Shown in pieces: positions 29,209 to 38,226 of a DNA stretch of 64,000 nucleotides. Under the pieces are notes generated by a model that had not been told where the DNA came from, did not search any database, and was given only the letters and a program-made list of their open reading frames with translations. Origin of the DNA: Snodgrassella sp945267035 (GTDB taxonomy: Bacteria; Pseudomonadota; Gammaproteobacteria; Burkholderiales; Neisseriaceae); assembly GCF_026535915.1 (NCBI RefSeq), contig NZ_JAFNPF010000001.1, positions 1,240,001 through 1,304,000 on the forward strand. The letters run 5' to 3'. The position numbers were made by a program, and so were the translations under genes. Position 1 is the stretch's first letter. The number at the start of each line of letters is the position of its first letter.

Positions 29209-30801
29209 ATGAATTCAAAACTTGATTTTGAAAAATATGCCAATCTAAGTCCGTTCGAATTGAAAAATCATCTAATCGATCTGGCTCAGAGCCGTAATGA
29301 TCGCATGATGTTAAATGCAGGTCGTGGTAACCCAAATTTCTTAGCAACTTTGCCACGCAATGCCTTTTTTGAGTTAGGTTTATTTGCTGCTGAAGAATCA
29401 GAAATTTCTTTCTCTTTCTTGGATCAAAACATCGGTGGTATGCCATTTAAGGACGATTTGATGGCACGCTTTGATGATTATATTCGTCGTAATCGCACGA
29501 AACCAGGCGTGGATTTTCTAAGTAAAGCCATGTCTTATGTTCGTGACCAGTTAGGTTACAATCAGCATCAGTTCTTGCTGGAAATGACTGAAGGTATTTT
29601 AGGCTGCAATTACCCAGTACCTGATCGTATGTTGCGTTTATCTGAAGAGATTGTTAAACAATACATTCTGCAAGAGATGGGTGCAAAATCCATGTCCAAT
29701 GAAGATATCGACCTGTTTGCCACTGAAGGTGGTACAGCTGCGATGGCCTATATCTTCAATTCTTTGAAAGAAAACGGTCTGATTCGTCATGGCGATAAAA
29801 TTGCTTTAGGCGCACCGATTTTCACACCATATCTTGAAATTCCAGAATTGAACGATTACGAACTGGAAGAAGTGTTGATCAATGCGGATCCTAAATTAGA
29901 CTGGCAATATCCAGAAAGCGAATTGCGTAAACTGGAAGATCCTTCTATTAAAGCATTCTATCTGGTTAATCCTTCTAATCCGCCATCAGTAAAAATGGAC
30001 GATCGCAGTCTGCAAATCATCGCCGATATCGTGAAGAAAAGACCAGATCTGATTATTCTGACCGACGATGTTTACGGTACTTTTGCTGAAAACTTCGAAT
30101 CTCTGTTTACACTGTGTCCTTACAACACCATTTTGGTGTACTCATTCTCTAAATACTTTGGTGCCACAGGCTGGCGCTTGGGTGTGATTGCCATGGCTAA
30201 AGAGAATGTATTGGATAAGAAAATTGCTGAATTGCCAGAAGCTGAGCGTCAGATTTTGCACAAACGTTATCTGTCTATCACTCCTGAACCAGAAAAATTG
30301 AAACTGATCGACCGTATGGTGGCAGATAGCCGTGCTGTAGCGTTAAATCACACAGCTGGTTTGTCTACTCCTCAGCAGGTTCAGATGGTATTGTTCTCTC
30401 TTGCAGAGATGATGGATACTAAGAAACAGTATAAAGATGCATTGATGGCTCTGATTCGCAATCGTAGTGCTGCTATGTATAAAAAACTGGGTATTAAACA
30501 CGAATTCAATGAAAACAGTGTTGATTATTATACTCTGGTTGACATGGAAGATACTGCGCGTCAATTACATGGCGATGAGTTTGCGGAATGGGTTGTTAAA
30601 ACCAAAAACCCGAACGAATTATTGTTCAGAATTGCAGATGAATCTGGCGTAGTTCTGTTACCGGGTAAAGGTTTTGCTGTACAGCATCCGTCTGGTCGCG
30701 TTTCACTGGCTAACTTAAATGAATACCAGTACAAAGCTATTGGTGCGTCATTACACAAACTAGCTTGTGAATATTATGAAGAATTTAAAGCCAGTAAATA
30801 A
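29209..30801 (+). CDS. aspD: Bifunctional aspartate aminotransferase / L-aspartate 4-decarboxylase
   Basis: AspD removes the beta-carboxylate of aspartate to give alanine and CO2, consuming a cytoplasmic proton. The 530-residue protein is a fold-type I PLP enzyme of normal length. The PLP lysine lies in YSFSKYFGATGWRLG, the cofactor-ring Asp in LTDDVYGTF, and the N-terminal helical extension MNSKLDFEKYANLSPFELKNH is typical of the beta-decarboxylases. GAGGAA precedes the ATG at 29209 by 6 bp. It follows aspT by 31 bp, forming the aspartate-to-alanine energy cycle known from Tetragenococcus and Comamonas. Confidence 0.95.
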   Translation: MNSKLDFEKYANLSPFELKNHLIDLAQSRNDRMMLNAGRGNPNFLATLPRNAFFELGLFAAEESEISFSFLDQNIGGMPFKDDLMARFDDYIRRNRTKPGVDFLSKAMSYVRDQLGYNQHQFLLEMTEGILGCNYPVPDRMLRLSEEIVKQYILQEMGAKSMSNEDIDLFATEGGTAAMAYIFNSLKENGLIRHGDKIALGAPIFTPYLEIPELNDYELEEVLINADPKLDWQYPESELRKLEDPSIKAFYLVNPSNPPSVKMDDRSLQIIADIVKKRPDLIILTDDVYGTFAENFESLFTLCPYNTILVYSFSKYFGATGWRLGVIAMAKENVLDKKIAELPEAERQILHKRYLSITPEPEKLKLIDRMVADSRAVALNHTAGLSTPQQVQMVLFSLAEMMDTKKQYKDALMALIRNRSAAMYKKLGIKHEFNENSVDYYTLVDMEDTARQLHGDEFAEWVVKTKNPNELLFRIADESGVVLLPGKGFAVQHPSGRVSLANLNEYQYKAIGASLHKLACEYYEEFKASK

Positions 30802-30824
30802 ATAATTTTTGGCTTTCATTGACC

Positions 30825-30857
30825 ACGCCGTATTTAATCAATACGGCGTTTTTTTTA
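30825..30857 (+). terminator. Rho-independent terminator of aspTD
   Basis: ACGCCGTAT (30825-30833) pairs with ATACGGCGT (30841-30849) around a 7-nt loop, followed by a run of eight T residues. Confidence 0.93.
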
Positions 30858-30975
30858 TTGGATAAACCAATACTTGTAAAAATTTTATAATGCATATTTA
30901 AATAAGAAACTATCTTCATATTATAAGACAGTATTACGCATGTATTTATTTGTATATTTATTAACAATGTTTATT

Positions 30976-31683
30976 TCAGGGAATAATCCTCTCACAAGCA
31001 GATATTAAACCATGCGAACAAGCTTGCATAAAATACTTTTTTGCTAACACTTTATTTTTTTTTACGCCATCCCCATTTTTATACATCATACCTATTTCAT
31101 ATTGTGCGTAATCAAAACCTTGTTCAGCCGCTTTAGTCCACCAATATAACGCTTTTTCTTTATTTTTTTTGATTCCGTCACCCCAGAAATACATAATCCC
31201 TAAGTTATATTGCGCGTAATGAATACCTTGTTCAGCTGCTTTAGTCCACCAGTATAATGCTTTTTCTTTATCTTCTTTGACGCCTTCACCTTTGGCATAC
31301 ATCACCCCTAATTGATATTGCGATGCATCAATACCTTGTTCAGCTGCTTGAGTCCACCAGTATACCGCTTTTTCTTTATCAACTTTGACACCATTACCTT
31401 CGGAATACATCAAACCTAAATTATTTCTCGACTTACCATCCCCTTGTTTAGCTGCTTTAGTATACCAATATAATGCTCTTTGATTATTTTCTTCGACGCC
31501 TTCGCCGTATTGATACATATAAGCTAGAAGAAACTGAGATTCCATTTCTCCCTGTTCAGCCTCCGCTTTACATGCACTAAAAGCTTTAGCAAAATTATTT
31601 TGATCATAAAAGGTAGAACAATTATTAGCGTAAATTGTCGTCGATAATAATGCTGTTAATACAAGCAAAAGTATTTTTTTCAT
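30976..31683 (-). CDS. Secreted Sel1-repeat (SLR) protein
   Basis: The 235-residue protein starts with a clear signal peptide (MKKILLLVLTALLSTTIYA, cleavage before NNCS), so it is periplasmic or exported. The rest is about five Sel1-like repeats of 36 residues, recognisable by recurring blocks such as KALYWWTKAAEQG and YNLGIMYFWGDGIKKNKE. Such alpha/alpha solenoids bind other proteins. Four cysteines (two near the mature N-terminus, two near the C-terminus) could form disulfide caps. The repeats are highly similar to one another, pointing to recent duplication. It is monocistronic and converges on aspD. Confidence 0.88.
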   Translation of the reverse strand: MKKILLLVLTALLSTTIYANNCSTFYDQNNFAKAFSACKAEAEQGEMESQFLLAYMYQYGEGVEENNQRALYWYTKAAKQGDGKSRNNLGLMYSEGNGVKVDKEKAVYWWTQAAEQGIDASQYQLGVMYAKGEGVKEDKEKALYWWTKAAEQGIHYAQYNLGIMYFWGDGIKKNKEKALYWWTKAAEQGFDYAQYEIGMMYKNGDGVKKNKVLAKKYFMQACSHGLISACERIIP

Positions 31684-32902
31684 TATTTCCCTTAACCAAC
31701 TAAAATATGATATTTATTAATTTTATCCACAGACTCAAAAGATCAAAAATAGGCTAACTATTTATTAAGCATTTCTTTATAGATTAACAGTATCGGTTAA
31801 TGGAGTTGATAAAATTGTTGCTACATCGACCAAATAAATTTATTCTCATCCAAGTATGTCTGTCGAACCAATCTAGATAAAAAGTGACAGTTGATGAAGA
31901 TAAACAATAAGTTTATCTAGAACTAATAATCATTTCTTGCAAAACATCTTTATGATTTGAGTTGGTTTTTTCTCAAATCATCAAATAATAGTATTATTTT
32001 TTTAATTCGTTATCAAGTATCTACATACAAATGGTCTTTTAAATAACCTTTTTGCAGCAAACAGACTGGCATAGTCATCTGGGCTTTAGGATGATTATAA
32101 ATAAGCTCGAAGAATAGGAAAAAAAAGCTTTTCAAAAAACATCAAACTCAATTTTCAAACAGGCTAAATAGCCTCACTTTTGCAGATTAATTAACTATAA
32201 ATCAGCTAGATTACCTTTTTAAAGTGCTGCAAATTTTAAGGTTAAAGTAACGGTAAGAGTTTCTTCATTGCTAATCTTGGATAAAAGGGTGACCATGTTG
32301 TACTTATCCTGTTTGAGATTGGCATAATATTGATCGTTTCTCAATTGATTTCCTTATGATCCTAGCTTATTCCTCATTATCATTAAAATAAATATGGTTT
32401 AAGCTTATTCATTTGGTAGATTCTGCTTGATGGCATCTAAGAAAAAGTACAAGTAATCAGTTGAATTTATCATCAAATTTCTGCATGAACACAGAAGTTT
32501 TGAAAGGCGGAATTTCTTCTAAATTTATAGCAAAATGATGGCTATTCCATGCTCAAAATGTTAGTTACTCAATCGGCTCCATAGATGGCGCTCAATACGC
32601 TATGTTAATGATGACAGCTCGATTGCGTCATATCCCAAGCAAGTTGAAATGTGCTTATTCAGTTAAGAGTTGAACTAGAAACCAATTTTTAAAGCAAAAC
32701 CTGTTAGATATTCTCTATATCTTTTATTTTATGGCTTTAGTTGCAATAGGACTCTTAAGACAAGCTGCTCAGCAAAACATCTACTTAAATATCTACTACT
32801 GCAAATTTTTTGTATGGCAAGTCATCCTAATGCAAATATTTTTTGTTAAAATACTGCATAAATTATTGAAATAAGTTTAATTTTTCCATTTAAAATGTTG
32901 AG
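31684..32902. other. AT-rich gene desert, about 1.2 kb
   Basis: No convincing reading frame, RNA gene or mobile element was seen on either strand. A small inverted repeat, AGGCTAAATAGCCT, lies at 32161-32174. Around 32570-32680 the base composition is closer to coding and a broken frame of about 30 codons can be read, possibly a gene relic, but no family is recognisable. Confidence 0.55.
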
Positions 32903-33640
32903 ATGAAAATGCATATTCATTTTATTATTCATGCAGATTTTGAACTACCTGGTGCATATGAGCGTTGGGCGCAGAATAAAGGGCATACCATTGCTTATTC
33001 CCGCTTATATGATGGTGAAACTTTGCCTGAGAACGTGAATGATATGGATATGTTAATTGTGATGGGCGGACCGCAATCTCCTTTAACCAGTCTGACAGAA
33101 TGCCCTTATTTTGATAGTCTGGCTGAACAAAATTTGATTATCGCAGCCAAAGACGCGGGCAAAGTTGTTATTGGTGTTTGTCTGGGTGCTCAAATGATCG
33201 GGCAGGCTCTAGGAGGAATGGTGGAACATAGCCCGGAAAAAGAAATCGGATCATTTCCCATCTTCTTAACGGAACAAGGTTTAAATAATTCTTTTGTCAG
33301 CCATTTTGGTACTGAATTGACAGTAGGGCATTGGCATGGCGATATGCCGGGTTTAACAGCGGAGGCAGTAGTGCTGGCTTATAGTGCCGGCTGTCCTCGA
33401 CAGATCATAACTTATGCGCCATTGGTCTATGGTTTCCAATGTCATTTGGAATTTACCCATGATCTGGTGGAAACTTTGATTGCTCATGCATACGTTAATT
33501 CCGATCTCATCAATCCTAATCCGTATATTCAAAGCAAAACGGAATTAAGAGCACAGGATTATGCAGAGATGAACGGAAAACTGTATGCTTTTTTAGATAA
33601 AATTAGTGAGCACTATTTATCATTGAATCCAATAATTTAG
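32903..33640 (+). CDS. Class I glutamine amidotransferase (GMP-synthase-like, stand-alone)
   Basis: The 245-residue protein is a free-standing GATase domain. The nucleophile elbow is GVCLGAQMIGQALGG (Cys near residue 94) and the His/Glu pair lies in FQCHLEFTHD. The substrate-side loop VMGGPQSP is also conserved. There is no attached synthetase, as in the YfeJ-like group, so the ammonia acceptor is unknown; some relatives act on glutamyl amides. ATG codons occur at 32903 and 32909; I kept the first. It is flanked by the gene desert and, downstream, converges with the SixA-like gene. Confidence 0.88.
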   Translation: MKMHIHFIIHADFELPGAYERWAQNKGHTIAYSRLYDGETLPENVNDMDMLIVMGGPQSPLTSLTECPYFDSLAEQNLIIAAKDAGKVVIGVCLGAQMIGQALGGMVEHSPEKEIGSFPIFLTEQGLNNSFVSHFGTELTVGHWHGDMPGLTAEAVVLAYSAGCPRQIITYAPLVYGFQCHLEFTHDLVETLIAHAYVNSDLINPNPYIQSKTELRAQDYAEMNGKLYAFLDKISEHYLSLNPII

Positions 33641-33682
33641 CGCAATGTTAGCTGGGTTTCTGCATTTGAAGTTGGAGCAGAT

Positions 33683-34150
33683 TTATTTCAGCACCCCAGG
33701 ATTTAACACCACTTTCAGACGAGCTGAGGGTTGATGGTGAAAAAAACTGACTTCAAACCACCAGAATGAAGATTTTTTTACCGACCAATATTGTTGGGGT
33801 AACCAAATACCATTGAGTAAATAACTGCATAGTTGACCCAACCATGGTTGATGGCCTACCCAGATACAATTGCCATAATCAATTTGCTGCAATAATAATG
33901 TCGTTAAATTCTGTGGAACAGTATCTGGATTGAGAAGAGGCTCAATCGAGATTGATTGATGCAAATACGATGCAGTTTGTTGGCTGCGCACCGCCTCAGA
34001 TGTATAGACCCGATATTTATCGATGGGCAAATGAGCCAGCAACCAATCAGCACTGATTTGTGCTTGCCGGCAACCTTTATCAGTTAATTTGCGCATTTTA
34101 TCGTTATGCTGATATTCAGCATCAGCATGGCGCCATAAAATAAGATTCAT
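33683..34150 (-). CDS. Histidine phosphatase family protein, SixA-like
   Basis: SixA dephosphorylates phospho-histidine, in E. coli on the nitrogen-PTS protein PtsP or on HPt domains. The 155-residue protein opens with the catalytic LWRHADAEYQ motif (RHG with Ala in place of Gly, as in SixA), followed by KLTDKGCRQAQ, the second Arg in VYTSEAVRSQQTASYL and the second His in CIWVGHQPWLG. The ATG at 34150 is preferred over a TTG 45 bp upstream because the RHG motif should be near the N-terminus. The nitrogen-PTS genes ptsN and hprK are about 2 kb away, which makes a PTS substrate plausible. Confidence 0.85.
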   Translation of the reverse strand: MNLILWRHADAEYQHNDKMRKLTDKGCRQAQISADWLLAHLPIDKYRVYTSEAVRSQQTASYLHQSISIEPLLNPDTVPQNLTTLLLQQIDYGNCIWVGHQPWLGQLCSYLLNGIWLPQQYWSVKKSSFWWFEVSFFHHQPSARLKVVLNPGVLK

Positions 34151-34775
34151 AATTTCTGTAATATCAAGTGCAGATATTTTTAAAAGTAAATTCAATGAAC
34201 AAAAGCTTCTCTCTAAAAATTATATCTGATTTAAAAGGGGTTTGGACAAGTCAGCGATGATAGAGTTGGTATTATAGCTAACCAATATCAAGGAAAAATG
34301 AATCAATCTATTGAGGAACATTAAATTAGACAAAAGTAGATCAAATGTTTTTTCAATCAATCACCCAACTTTTTAGCGAATTCATCAGAAAACATCTTAT
34401 ATAATCTAATTAAACAAACTTTGATAAAAAAAATTAATATTTAGAATAAACTTGGCATGATCGTTTAATCTGCATCAAATTTAATTGATACCCATACTAT
34501 AATAGACAATGTCTAATTATGATTATTAATGTGTTATCAAAAACTCATGATATGTTTAATCAAGCGTATGGCATGATGTGCGATTAAAATGGTTTTTCAA
34601 ATATTAATATCTAACGTATTTAAGCAACAATATCTTCTTAATCAATAACAGTATTAACATTGCTAATCTGCTAAAATATGCATACTCATGCTTATGATAC
34701 AATAACTCGGTTTAGTGTATTCAGATAATAACCGTACCGACATTTTTAAATAGGTAATAATTATTTTTATCTAGT
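34151..34775. other. Divergent intergenic region before ubiA
   Basis: About 625 bp, AT-rich. A TATAAT (34498-34503) and an extended -10-like TGATACAAT (34695-34703) are present, but neither has a good -35 at the right spacing. No gene was recognised. Confidence 0.45.
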
Positions 34776-35714
34776 TTGTCGTGGCATGGAAAGGCTGTAG
34801 TGATTCAAATATCAGCATCTAGAGAAGTGGGTAATAAGGGGGTAGCCAAGCTCAGGGAGCGTGCAGGGGTTTATGCTCGTTTAATGCGTTTGGATAAACC
34901 AATCGGAACGTTATTACTTTTATGGCCAACTTGGTGGGCATTACTTATAGCTGGGAATGGTCGACCAAACTGGCTAATTGTGCTGATGTTTACTTTAGGA
35001 ACTTTTTTAATGCGCAGTGCAGGCTGCGTCATCAATGACCTTGCAGATCGTGATTTTGATGGTGCCGTAGCTAGAACATGCCAACGCCCTTTTGCTTTAA
35101 AACAAGTTTCCACTAAAGAAGCTTTAGTATTAACGTTACTTATCTGTATTCTGGCTGCTTTATGCTTGTTGCCACTGAATAGCTTAACCTGGAAAATGAG
35201 TTTGCCCGCTCTTTTTCTGGCGATGACTTATCCGTTTACTAAACGGTTTTTCCCAATTCCACAATTGTATTTGGGGCTGGCCTTTTCCTTTGGTATACCT
35301 ATGGCCTTTGCTGCGGTTTGCCAAAATATTCCCCTGGTAGCATGGGTTCTAATGGCTGCTAATACCTTATGGACATTGGCTTACGATACAATTTATGCCA
35401 TGGCTGATAAAGAAGATGATTTGAAAATCGGTATTCGAACTTCAGCCATTACCTTTGGGCAATATGATCTGTACGCAGTCATATTTTGTCATTTGGGGTT
35501 CGATATTCTGATGATCATTACGGGCTGTTTGATTCATGCCCGCTGGCCATTCTGGTTGGTCGTACCCATAGTTATTTGGCTACAATATCAACAATATCTT
35601 GGTATTTGCAGCCGCAATCGCCTGGCTTGTTTTAAGATGTTTTGTCGCAATAATAGGGTGGGCGTGATCTGGTTCGTTGGGTTGTTGTTAAACTATTGTA
35701 ATGCGATGGGGTAA
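34776..35714 (+). CDS. ubiA: 4-hydroxybenzoate polyprenyltransferase
   Basis: UbiA attaches the polyprenyl tail to 4-hydroxybenzoate in ubiquinone synthesis in the inner membrane. The polytopic protein (up to 312 residues, eight or nine helices) has LMRLDKPIGTLLLLWPTWWAL, the first Asp-rich motif NDLADRDFDG and the second DTIYAMADKEDD, all diagnostic of UbiA rather than other prenyltransferases. The start is unclear: the frame allows TTG at 34776 or GTG at 34800, and neither has a strong ribosome binding site. It precedes ptsN by 150 bp but is probably separate. Confidence 0.93.
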   Translation: MSWHGKAVVIQISASREVGNKGVAKLRERAGVYARLMRLDKPIGTLLLLWPTWWALLIAGNGRPNWLIVLMFTLGTFLMRSAGCVINDLADRDFDGAVARTCQRPFALKQVSTKEALVLTLLICILAALCLLPLNSLTWKMSLPALFLAMTYPFTKRFFPIPQLYLGLAFSFGIPMAFAAVCQNIPLVAWVLMAANTLWTLAYDTIYAMADKEDDLKIGIRTSAITFGQYDLYAVIFCHLGFDILMIITGCLIHARWPFWLVVPIVIWLQYQQYLGICSRNRLACFKMFCRNNRVGVIWFVGLLLNYCNAMG

Positions 35715-35865
35715 AGCAACTAAATTAGATCTCGAATCTGGTTAAATGCTTATATCTCCTTATATAATTATTGATAAGTTAACCAAGAAATTCATTGAAC
35801 CATATTAATATTTTTATCTGTTGCAATTGATAGTTGTAACTTAAATTTGATTAGAGAATAACCAT

Positions 35866-36315
35866 ATGAGTTTAATTGGTGAAATTTTACCTGTTACCAA
35901 TATCGTGCTGGATTTAAATGTTAGCAGTAAAAAAAGGCTGTTCGAAGAAGCCAGTCAATTACTGCAACAGCAAGCAGGTTTGCAACAGGAAGCCGTTTTC
36001 GAATGTCTGTTTGCGCGTGAAAAATTGGGTTCCACTGCCTTAGGTAAGGGCGTGGCGATTCCGCATGGCCGTACTAATGTTGTTAAAGAAGCGATTGGTG
36101 CTTTTATTCGCTTACAAACACCGATACCCTTTGATGCGCCGGATGAACAACCCGTCAATCTAATTTTTATTTTGTTGGTTCCGGAAAATGCTTCCACGCA
36201 GCATTTGAATGTTTTATCCGATTTAGCCGGTAAATTTTCGCAGAAAGCAGTACGTAATGCATTGTTGAATGCGACTAGCGCCGAAGCAATACGTGACATA
36301 TTAAGCGCAGAATGA
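35866..36315 (+). CDS. ptsN: Nitrogen-PTS EIIA component
   Basis: EIIA-Ntr is the terminal phosphate acceptor of the regulatory nitrogen PTS. The 149-residue protein has the PTS_EIIA type-2 fold; the phosphorylated His lies in GVAIPHGRT (about residue 67) and LIFILLVPENASTQHLNVLSDLA is conserved. The next gene, 16 bp downstream, is hprK and then rapZ, the usual betaproteobacterial arrangement that ties PTS phosphorylation to HPr kinase and RNA-level control. rpoN and hpf, often found upstream in relatives, are absent here. Confidence 0.95.
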   Translation: MSLIGEILPVTNIVLDLNVSSKKRLFEEASQLLQQQAGLQQEAVFECLFAREKLGSTALGKGVAIPHGRTNVVKEAIGAFIRLQTPIPFDAPDEQPVNLIFILLVPENASTQHLNVLSDLAGKFSQKAVRNALLNATSAEAIRDILSAE

Positions 36316-36331
36316 ATTTAGAAAGCTAATT

Positions 36332-37294
36332 ATGCCTAGTATTTCAGTACGCCGTTTATATCAGGACAATCAAACTAAACTTAAGCTTGCCTGGTCGGCA
36401 GGAACAGCCGGAGCAGATAATCGGATCAGTATTGAGGCTGATAAACCAGTATTAGCTTTGGTTGGTCATCTGAATTTTATTCACCCCAATCAAGTTCAGG
36501 TTATCGGTGTTGCTGAGGTAGAATATCTCAATAAAATTGAAGCTGGTGAAATCAAAACAACGTTAAATGAATTGTTTGATTTAACCATGGCACTGATTAT
36601 TGTAGCCAATGATTTGCCTGTACCATTTATGTTGCGGGATTATTGTCATACGCATAATGTTCCTTTGCTGACATCTAAAGCCGAAAGTCCATTTTTAATG
36701 GATGTATTGCGTATTTATTTACAGCGTGTGCTGGCTGCTTCAACTGTAAAACATGGGGTATTTCTGGATGTTTTTGAAGTGGGTGTTTTGCTAACTGGTC
36801 AATCCGGCTTAGGTAAAAGTGAGCTCGCTTTGGAATTGATTTCACGCGGTCATCGTTTGGTTGCTGATGATGCCACTGAGCTGTATCGAATTGGTCCGGA
36901 AACCATTGAGGGACGATGTCCACCCATGCTGAAAGATTTTTTGGAAGTTCGTGGTCTTGGTGTGCTGAATATCCGTGCCATATTCGGCGAAACAGCGATA
37001 CGACCTAAAAAACAACTACAGCTGATTATTAATCTGGTACTGGCAGATGACGCACAAATGCAAAATATTGATCGGCTAAGTATTCAGAGTGAAACAGAGG
37101 CCATTCTTAATGTGGCGATTCGCAGTGTTACTCTACCTGTGGCGGTCGGTCGAAATCTGGCGGTGTTGGTAGAAGCAGCTGTAAGTAAATATATTTTGCA
37201 ACTTCGTGGCAAAGACAGTACCAAGGAATTTCTGGATCGGCATAATTCCATGCTGGAAGAAAATACGGTGAGTGATGAGGATAGTATTGATTAG
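36332..37294 (+). CDS. hprK: HPr kinase/phosphorylase
   Basis: HprK phosphorylates, and dephosphorylates, a serine of HPr. The 320-residue protein has the N-terminal HPr_kinase_N domain and a C-terminal kinase domain with P-loop GQSGLGKSELAL (about residues 155-166), HRLVADDATEL and the family signature EVRGLGVLNIRAIFGETA. Length fits the family. Its last 20 bases overlap the start of rapZ, so the two are probably translationally coupled. In beta-proteobacteria with an incomplete PTS this kinase is thought to serve regulation rather than sugar uptake; HPr itself is not in the window. Confidence 0.96.
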   Translation: MPSISVRRLYQDNQTKLKLAWSAGTAGADNRISIEADKPVLALVGHLNFIHPNQVQVIGVAEVEYLNKIEAGEIKTTLNELFDLTMALIIVANDLPVPFMLRDYCHTHNVPLLTSKAESPFLMDVLRIYLQRVLAASTVKHGVFLDVFEVGVLLTGQSGLGKSELALELISRGHRLVADDATELYRIGPETIEGRCPPMLKDFLEVRGLGVLNIRAIFGETAIRPKKQLQLIINLVLADDAQMQNIDRLSIQSETEAILNVAIRSVTLPVAVGRNLAVLVEAAVSKYILQLRGKDSTKEFLDRHNSMLEENTVSDEDSID

Positions 37295-38135
37295 TGGATT
37301 ATCTGGATCAGGTAAATCCATAGCTTTGCGATTGTTAGAAGATATTGGCTTTATCTGTATTGATAATCTGCCAATTAAATTATTACCAGAATTAATTACT
37401 TATTATACCAATAATCAGGTAGCTCAACTGGGTATCAGTGTTGACATTCGTTCGCGTTTTAACCCTCTTGAAGTGGGTGAGCTGATCAATCATCTGCGGC
37501 AACAGGGGCATCAAATAGATATTCTATTTTTAACTTCCTCTGAAAATGTTTTGCTGCGTCGTTTTTCTGAAACGCGTCGAAGCCATCCTTTAATACAAGA
37601 ACAAAAAACTTTAAAAGAAAGTGTCGCTGCTGAACGTCAATATCTGTCAACATTACAAAATCATGCATATGTAATTGATACTTCCTCATTAAATGTGCAA
37701 CAACTGCGCCGACAGGTACAACAATGGGTTGATTTGCCCATGGCACCAATGCATATTGTGCTTGAATCGTTCGGTTACAAATACGGGGTTCCAACTGGAT
37801 TGGATTTTGTGTTTGATATGCGCTGTTTGCCCAATCCTTTTTATGACGATCAGCTGCGTCCCTATACTGGTTTGGATGAACCAGTGAAGGCTTTTTTTGA
37901 TCAGCAACCTATTATGCAAGAGATGATCAATGATCTGTCCCATTTTTTAAGACGTTGGTTGCCCAAAATGGAAGAAGAAAGTCGCAGTTATGTCAATATT
38001 GGCATTGGTTGTACGGGTGGACAACATCGTTCCGTATATGTGGTGGAAGAATTAGCGCGACAACTAAAAAACTACGCCATTATTACCCGCCATCGACAGT
38101 TGGAAATCAGCAAAACGCCGAAAAAAGGGTTATAA
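37275..38135 (+). CDS. rapZ: RNase adapter protein / nucleotide-binding RapZ
   Basis: RapZ binds small RNAs and, in E. coli, guides RNase E to GlmZ to control glucosamine-6-phosphate synthesis. The 286-residue protein has the P-loop GLSGSGKSIAL near residue 8, a Walker B-like FICIDNLPIKLL, the middle ESFGYKYGVPTGLDFVFDMR, and the C-terminal INIGIGCTGGQHRSVYVVEELA-type segment (here VNIGIGCTGG) that forms the RNA-binding domain. The ATG at 37275 is preferred to the GTG one codon earlier. It lies inside the end of hprK and is the last gene of the ptsN operon. Confidence 0.96.
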   Translation: MRIVLISGLSGSGKSIALRLLEDIGFICIDNLPIKLLPELITYYTNNQVAQLGISVDIRSRFNPLEVGELINHLRQQGHQIDILFLTSSENVLLRRFSETRRSHPLIQEQKTLKESVAAERQYLSTLQNHAYVIDTSSLNVQQLRRQVQQWVDLPMAPMHIVLESFGYKYGVPTGLDFVFDMRCLPNPFYDDQLRPYTGLDEPVKAFFDQQPIMQEMINDLSHFLRRWLPKMEEESRSYVNIGIGCTGGQHRSVYVVEELARQLKNYAIITRHRQLEISKTPKKGL

Positions 38136-38150
38136 TCCTCATTAAATTTA

Positions 38151-38178
38151 TTCAGGCAGCCTGATAACAGGCTGCCTG
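38151..38178 (+). terminator. Terminator hairpin built from a DUS-like inverted repeat
   Basis: CAGGCAGCCTG (38153-38163) and CAGGCTGCCTG (38168-38178) form a perfect 11-bp stem with loop ATAA just past the rapZ stop, followed by TGTGTTTTTATG. TTCAGGCAGCCT (38151-38162) is the exact reverse complement of AGGCTGCCTGAA, a 12-mer DNA uptake sequence dialect known from Neisseriaceae; the second arm matches it at 10 of 12 positions. Paired uptake sequences doubling as terminators are typical of that family. Confidence 0.75.
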
Positions 38179-38226
38179 TGTGTTTTTATGTAATAATCTT
38201 TCTATTTGCTGAATGAAGGACAGTTT

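Noticed and set aside
32161..32174. AGGCTAAATAGCCT inverted repeat as a terminator or mobile-element end
   Set aside because: The stem is only 5 bp with no U tail and no second copy was seen.
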